DNA from: CAYUTA01 sp964447605
GTDB taxonomy: Bacteria > Bacillota > Clostridia > Christensenellales > CAG-138
Length of the DNA: 22,564 nucleotides
Assembly (NCBI GenBank): GCA_964447605.1
Contig: CAYUTA010000042.1
Span: forward strand, 1-22,564
Direction: 5' to 3'
Part shown: positions 19,261-22,564 of the stretch, one piece after another
Numbering within the stretch: the first letter of the stretch is position 1
Layout of the letters: each line of letters opens with the position of its first letter
Position numbers and translations under genes: made by a program
The notes under the pieces: model-generated
Database searches by the model: none
Told to the model about the DNA's origin: nothing
What the model saw: only the letters and a program-made list of their open reading frames with translations

Positions 19261-19635
19261 ATGCCGACCATTAACCAGTTGGTTCGTAAAGGCAGAGAAC
19301 AGGTGGAATACAAGTCCACCGCGCCTATTTTGAAACAGTGCCCGCAGCGCCGCGGCGTTTGCACGGCGGTGCGTACCATGACGCCGAAAAAACCGAACTC
19401 CGCGCTGCGCAAGATTGCGCGTATCCGTCTGGGCGACGGCCTCGAGGGCACGGCGTATATCCCCGGCGTTGGCCATAACCTGCAGGAGCACTCCGTGGTG
19501 TTGATCCGCGGCGGCCGCGTCAAGGACCTGCCGGGCGTTCGTTACCACATCGTCCGCGGCGCGCTCGACACCGCCGGCGTTGCCGACCGGAAGCAGAGCC
19601 GCTCGCTCTACGGCGCGAAGCGCCCGAAGAAGTAA
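19261..19635 (+). CDS. rpsL: 30S ribosomal protein S12
   Basis: 124 residues, the short form without the ~14-residue insertion seen in Bacillus. It shapes the decoding centre of the 30S subunit. MPTINQLVRKGR, CPQRRGVCTAV, the universal MTPKKPNSALRK and GHNLQEHSVVLIRGGRVKDLPGVRYH are all present. Streptomycin-related positions Lys43 and Lys88 are wild type, so no classic rpsL resistance is predicted. GGAGG lies 7 bases before the ATG; an out-of-frame ATG at 19257 lies in the spacer. First gene of the S12-S7-EF-G unit. Confidence 0.98.
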   Translation: MPTINQLVRKGREQVEYKSTAPILKQCPQRRGVCTAVRTMTPKKPNSALRKIARIRLGDGLEGTAYIPGVGHNLQEHSVVLIRGGRVKDLPGVRYHIVRGALDTAGVADRKQSRSLYGAKRPKK

Positions 19636-19648
19636 GGAGGGAATCGCT

Positions 19649-20119
19649 ATGCCGAGAAGAGGTTTTATCCCCAAGCGCGAAGTGCTGGCCGATCCGATCT
19701 ATAAGAGCGTGGTCGTAACCAAGCTCATCAACCAGATCATGCTCGACGGTAAGCGCGGCGTTGCGCAGAAAGCCGTCTATGACGCGTTTGAGCTTGTCAG
19801 CGGCAAAACCGGCCGTGAAGCCGGCGAGGTGTTTACCCAGGCGATGGAGAACATCATGCCCGTCGTGGAGGTCAAGGCGCGCCGCGTCGGCGGCTCCACC
19901 TATCAGGTGCCCATCGAGATCCGCCCGGAGCGCCGCCAGACCCTCGGTCTGCGCTGGCTCGTCTCCTACGCCCGCAACCGCAGCGAGCGCACCATGAGCG
20001 AGCGCCTTGCAGGCGAGATCATGGACGCGGCCAACTCCGCAGGCAGCGCGGTGAAGAAAAGAGAAGACACGCACAAGATGGCCGAGGCCAACCGTGCGTT
20101 TGCACACTATCGCTGGTAA
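19649..20119 (+). CDS. rpsG: 30S ribosomal protein S7
   Basis: 156 residues, the standard length. S7 nucleates assembly of the 30S head by binding the 3' domain of 16S rRNA and contacts the E-site tRNA. It reads MPRRGFIPKREVLADPIYKS at the start, then GKTGREAGEVFTQAMENIMP and the conserved RRVGGSTYQVPIEIRPERR. The ATG at 19649 is preceded by AAGGAGG right after the rpsL stop, a gap of 13 bases; the longer upstream frame is rejected. The C-terminus KMAEANRAFAHYRW is typical. Confidence 0.98.
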   Translation: MPRRGFIPKREVLADPIYKSVVVTKLINQIMLDGKRGVAQKAVYDAFELVSGKTGREAGEVFTQAMENIMPVVEVKARRVGGSTYQVPIEIRPERRQTLGLRWLVSYARNRSERTMSERLAGEIMDAANSAGSAVKKREDTHKMAEANRAFAHYRW

Positions 20120-20139
20120 CCGGCGGCCAAAGCCGCCGG
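20120..20139 (+). other. Intercistronic hairpin between rpsG and fusA
   Basis: A perfect 8-bp GC stem ccggcggc/gccgccgg with loop caaa begins at the base right after the rpsG stop codon. There is no T-tract, so it is not a classical terminator; it may stabilise or tune expression of the 48-nt gap before fusA. Confidence 0.55.
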
Positions 20140-20167
20140 CAGCCTGAAAAGTAAGGAAGAAATACCA

Positions 20168-22240
20168 TTGGCAAGAGACACCGCATTACAAAACACCCGA
20201 AATATCGGCATTATGGCGCACATCGATGCGGGCAAAACCACCACGACGGAGCGGATTCTGTTCTACACGGGCAAAATCCATAAGCTCGGCGAGGTGCATG
20301 AAGGCGCCGCCACGATGGACTACATGGTGCAGGAGCAGGAGCGCGGCATTACGATTACCTCCGCCGCGACAACCGCCTACTGGCGCGGCTGCCGCATCAA
20401 CATCATCGACACGCCCGGACACGTGGACTTTACCATGGAGGTGGAGCGCAGCCTGCGCGTGCTGGACGGCGCGGTGGCGGTATTCTGCGCCAAGGGCGGC
20501 GTAGAGCCGCAGTCGGAAACCGTCTGGAGGCAGGCGATGCGTTACGGCGTGCCGTGCATTGCCTACGTTAACAAGATGGACATCACGGGCGCGGACTTCT
20601 ACCACGTCTGCGACATGATGCGCGACCGGCTTGGCGCAAACGCGCTGCCCATTCAGCTGCCCATCGGAAGCGAGGCGGAGTTTACAGGCATCATCGATCT
20701 GGTATCGATGAAAGCGGAGGTCTACTACAGCGACGACGGCACGGACGTCCGCGAGGAGGAGATTCCCGCGGACATGCTGGAAAATGCCAAGGAGCAGCGC
20801 GCAAAGCTGCTCGACGCGATCATCGACGAGGATGAAGCGCTCATGGAGCGTTACTTTGCCGGTGAATGGTTTGCGGCCGAGGAACTGATCCCCTGCATCC
20901 GCAAGGCGACGCTTTCCGGGCGGATTGTGCCCGTCTGCTGCGGCACGTCCTATCGCAACAAGGGCGTGCAGCCGCTGCTCAACGCCATTGTGGACTATCT
21001 GCCGAGCCCGCTCGATATCCCGCCCGCTATGGGCACGAGCAAGGACGGCGCCAAGGAGATCATTGTCGAATCCGACGACAACGGCCCGTTCGCGGCGCTG
21101 GCGTTTAAAATCGTGGCCGACCCGTACGTGGGCAAGCTGACGTTTATCCGCGTTTACGGCGGCACGCTCAAGTCCGGCTCCTATGTGTACAACGCAAGCC
21201 GGAACAAGCGCGAGCGCGTGGGCCGCATCCTGCTGATGCATGCCGACACGCGCACGGAGCTCGGGGAAATTCACTCCGGCGACATTGCCGCGCTGGTGGG
21301 CATGAAGGACACGGGCACGGGCGACACGCTTTGCGCCGAGAACCGGCAGCTGCTGCTCGAGAGCATGACGTTCCCCGACCCGGTGATTCAGGTGGCCATC
21401 GAGCCCAAAACCAAGGCCGGGCAGGAGAAGATGTCCGCCGCGCTGCAAAAGCTTTCCGAGGAGGACCCGACGTTCCGCACGTTCACCAACGAGGAAACCG
21501 GGCAGACCATCATCGCGGGCATGGGCGAGCTGCATCTGGAAATCATCGTAGACCGCCTGATCCGCGAATTCCATGTGGAAGCGCGCGTAGGCAATCCCCA
21601 GGTGGCGTATAAGGAGACCATCAAAAAACCGGTCAAGGCAGAAGGGCGTTATGTCCGGCAGACCGGCGGCCATGGACAGTATGGCCATGTGGTGGTTGAA
21701 TTCTCGCCGCAGGAGGCGGGCGCAGGCTATGAATTTGTCGATAAAATCGTCGGCGGCGTAATTCCCAGAGAATACATCCCGGCGGTCGACAAGGGGATCC
21801 GTGAGGCGCTGAAATCAGGGGCGCTCGGCGGGTATGAGGTTGTGGACGTGAAGGCGACGCTTGTCGACGGCAGCTATCACGAGGTGGACAGCTCCGAAAT
21901 CGCTTTTACCATCGCGGGCTCGCTGTCGGTCAAGCAAGCGCTTGAAAAGGCGGACTGCGCGCTGCTCGAGCCGATGATGAAGGTGGAGGTGCTCGTCCCC
22001 GACGAATACCTTGGCGACATCATGGGCAACATCACCGCGCGGCGCGGCAAGGTGCTCGGCATGGAGCTGCGCGGCAATACGCAGGCCGTCAGCGCGACCT
22101 GTCCGCTTTCGGAGATGTTCGGGTATGCAACGGATTTGCGCAGCCGCACGCAGGGCCGCGGCACGTTTACCATGCAGTTCGACCACTTTGAGGAGGTCGG
22201 CAGGAGCGTGGCCGACAAGGTGCTCGGCAAAGGCCGCTGA
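20168..22240 (+). CDS. fusA: Elongation factor G
   Basis: 690 residues, standard for EF-G, the GTPase that drives ribosomal translocation. GTP-binding motifs: AHIDAGKTTTTE (17-28, P-loop), RGITITSAATT (59-69, switch), DTPGH (81-85) and NKMD (135-138). Domain IV (about 480-600) shows GGHGQYGHVVVEFSP and GGVIPREYIPAVDKGI, diagnostic of EF-G rather than of ribosome-protection tetracycline proteins. The start is a TTG at 20168 giving MARDTALQNTRNIG; AAGGAAG lies upstream and no ATG fits better. It is third in the rpsL unit, behind a short hairpin. Whether tuf to its right is on the same transcript is open. Confidence 0.97.
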   Translation: MARDTALQNTRNIGIMAHIDAGKTTTTERILFYTGKIHKLGEVHEGAATMDYMVQEQERGITITSAATTAYWRGCRINIIDTPGHVDFTMEVERSLRVLDGAVAVFCAKGGVEPQSETVWRQAMRYGVPCIAYVNKMDITGADFYHVCDMMRDRLGANALPIQLPIGSEAEFTGIIDLVSMKAEVYYSDDGTDVREEEIPADMLENAKEQRAKLLDAIIDEDEALMERYFAGEWFAAEELIPCIRKATLSGRIVPVCCGTSYRNKGVQPLLNAIVDYLPSPLDIPPAMGTSKDGAKEIIVESDDNGPFAALAFKIVADPYVGKLTFIRVYGGTLKSGSYVYNASRNKRERVGRILLMHADTRTELGEIHSGDIAALVGMKDTGTGDTLCAENRQLLLESMTFPDPVIQVAIEPKTKAGQEKMSAALQKLSEEDPTFRTFTNEETGQTIIAGMGELHLEIIVDRLIREFHVEARVGNPQVAYKETIKKPVKAEGRYVRQTGGHGQYGHVVVEFSPQEAGAGYEFVDKIVGGVIPREYIPAVDKGIREALKSGALGGYEVVDVKATLVDGSYHEVDSSEIAFTIAGSLSVKQALEKADCALLEPMMKVEVLVPDEYLGDIMGNITARRGKVLGMELRGNTQAVSATCPLSEMFGYATDLRSRTQGRGTFTMQFDHFEEVGRSVADKVLGKGR

Positions 22241-22509
22241 CCGGCGCGGAAAACAAGAAAGTCGGCGGAGCGCCGCCCCGCCCCCGCGAAGGGGACGCAT
22301 CCCCGGAAAACTCCGTTTGATAAGGGCTTTACGGTTCGCGTTATATGGGATTCTCAGGGGAGCCGCCCCTGCGCGGGAGCGCGAGGGCGGAGCTCTCGCA
22401 AAAGGCGGGGCCTGCAGAGCCCGTTTGCAGGCCTGTCAGCCGGAGGCCGGGAAAAAGACTTCAAAATGAAAACCAATGATTCAGACAATAAAAGGAGATT
22501 GCGACAAAC
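22241..22509 (+). promoter_or_regulatory. fusA-tuf intergenic region with hairpins and a weak promoter candidate
   Basis: 269 bases without a gene. Small GC hairpins lie soon after fusA (for example CGGCG-gag-CGCCG), none with a T-tract. TTGATA (22317-22322) and TTATAT (22341-22346), 18 bases apart, are a weak promoter candidate. A strong 8-bp hairpin ggcctgca/tgcaggcc (22409-22433) lies in the would-be tuf leader, and AAAGGAG (22491-22497) is the tuf ribosome binding site, 12 bases from the ATG. Extra tuf expression over fusA could come from this promoter. Confidence 0.4.
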
Positions 22510-22564
22510 ATGGCAAAGGCAAAATTTGAGAGAACGAAACCGCACGTAAACATCGGAACGATCG
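22510..22564 (+). CDS. tuf: Elongation factor Tu, N-terminal fragment (right copy, cut by the contig end)
   Basis: The first 18 codons of tuf (MAKAKFERTKPHVNIGTI) lie at the normal str-operon position after fusA. AAAGGAG lies 12 bases before the ATG. All 55 bases equal the left tuf copy. The 5' untranslated region is unrelated to that of the left copy, so the two genes are expressed from different units. Confidence 0.95.
   Translation, partial: MAKAKFERTKPHVNIGTI
22510..22564. repeat. Right arm of the 55-bp terminal inverted repeat
   Basis: Exact reverse complement of 1-55; it begins at the tuf ATG and ends at the contig end. Confidence 0.95.

Noticed and set aside
20168..22240. Tetracycline ribosome-protection protein instead of EF-G
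   Set aside because: str-operon position, length, and domain IV motifs match fusA.

Overview
The window looks like one complete contig of about 22.5 kb from a GC-rich Gram-positive bacterium, most likely a member of Bacillota class Clostridia. The pointers are strong AGGAGG-type ribosome binding sites, TTGACA/TATAAT-like promoters, a sortase with its own LPXTG surface protein, and an rpoB-rpoC...rpsL-rpsG-fusA-tuf block. A finer placement (for example Christensenellales) is only a guess. Both ends stop inside a tuf gene: the first 55 bases are the exact reverse complement of the last 55, starting at the tuf ATG. The genome therefore probably has two near-identical tuf copies pointing away from each other, and the assembly broke at them.

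Left part (1-1550): a leftward tRNA-Gly(CCC)-tuf transcription unit with a good promoter. It is followed by two apparent gene remnants facing away from each other: a short leftward open frame and a rightward multi-pass membrane protein with no credible start site.

Middle left (1680-7900), all leftward: glycerol kinase overlapping an Ldh_2-family NAD(P)-dependent dehydrogenase, then upstream of them a two-gene surface unit in which an LPQTG-anchored Ig-like repeat protein overlaps its probable dedicated sortase.

Middle (8185-10540): a rightward HD-domain protein, a leftward acyltransferase-3 membrane enzyme with an extended -10 box almost touching its ATG, and a leftward 56-residue two-helix membrane protein with a clear promoter and terminator.

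Right part (10670-22564), all rightward: tandem promoters, rpoB with a long acidic tail, rpoC, then an unrecognised cysteine-rich membrane protein where Bacillota usually carry an L7Ae-type protein gene. Its stop codon is inside the -35 box of a promoter that drives rpsL-rpsG-fusA(-tuf) through a structured leader of about 220 nt. rplJ-rplL, the usual neighbours upstream of rpoB, are absent.

I saw no CRISPR array, insertion sequence, prophage or defence system. The best candidates for new biology are the cysteine-rich membrane protein inside the polymerase/ribosome operon, the rpsL leader, and the outward-facing tuf pair.
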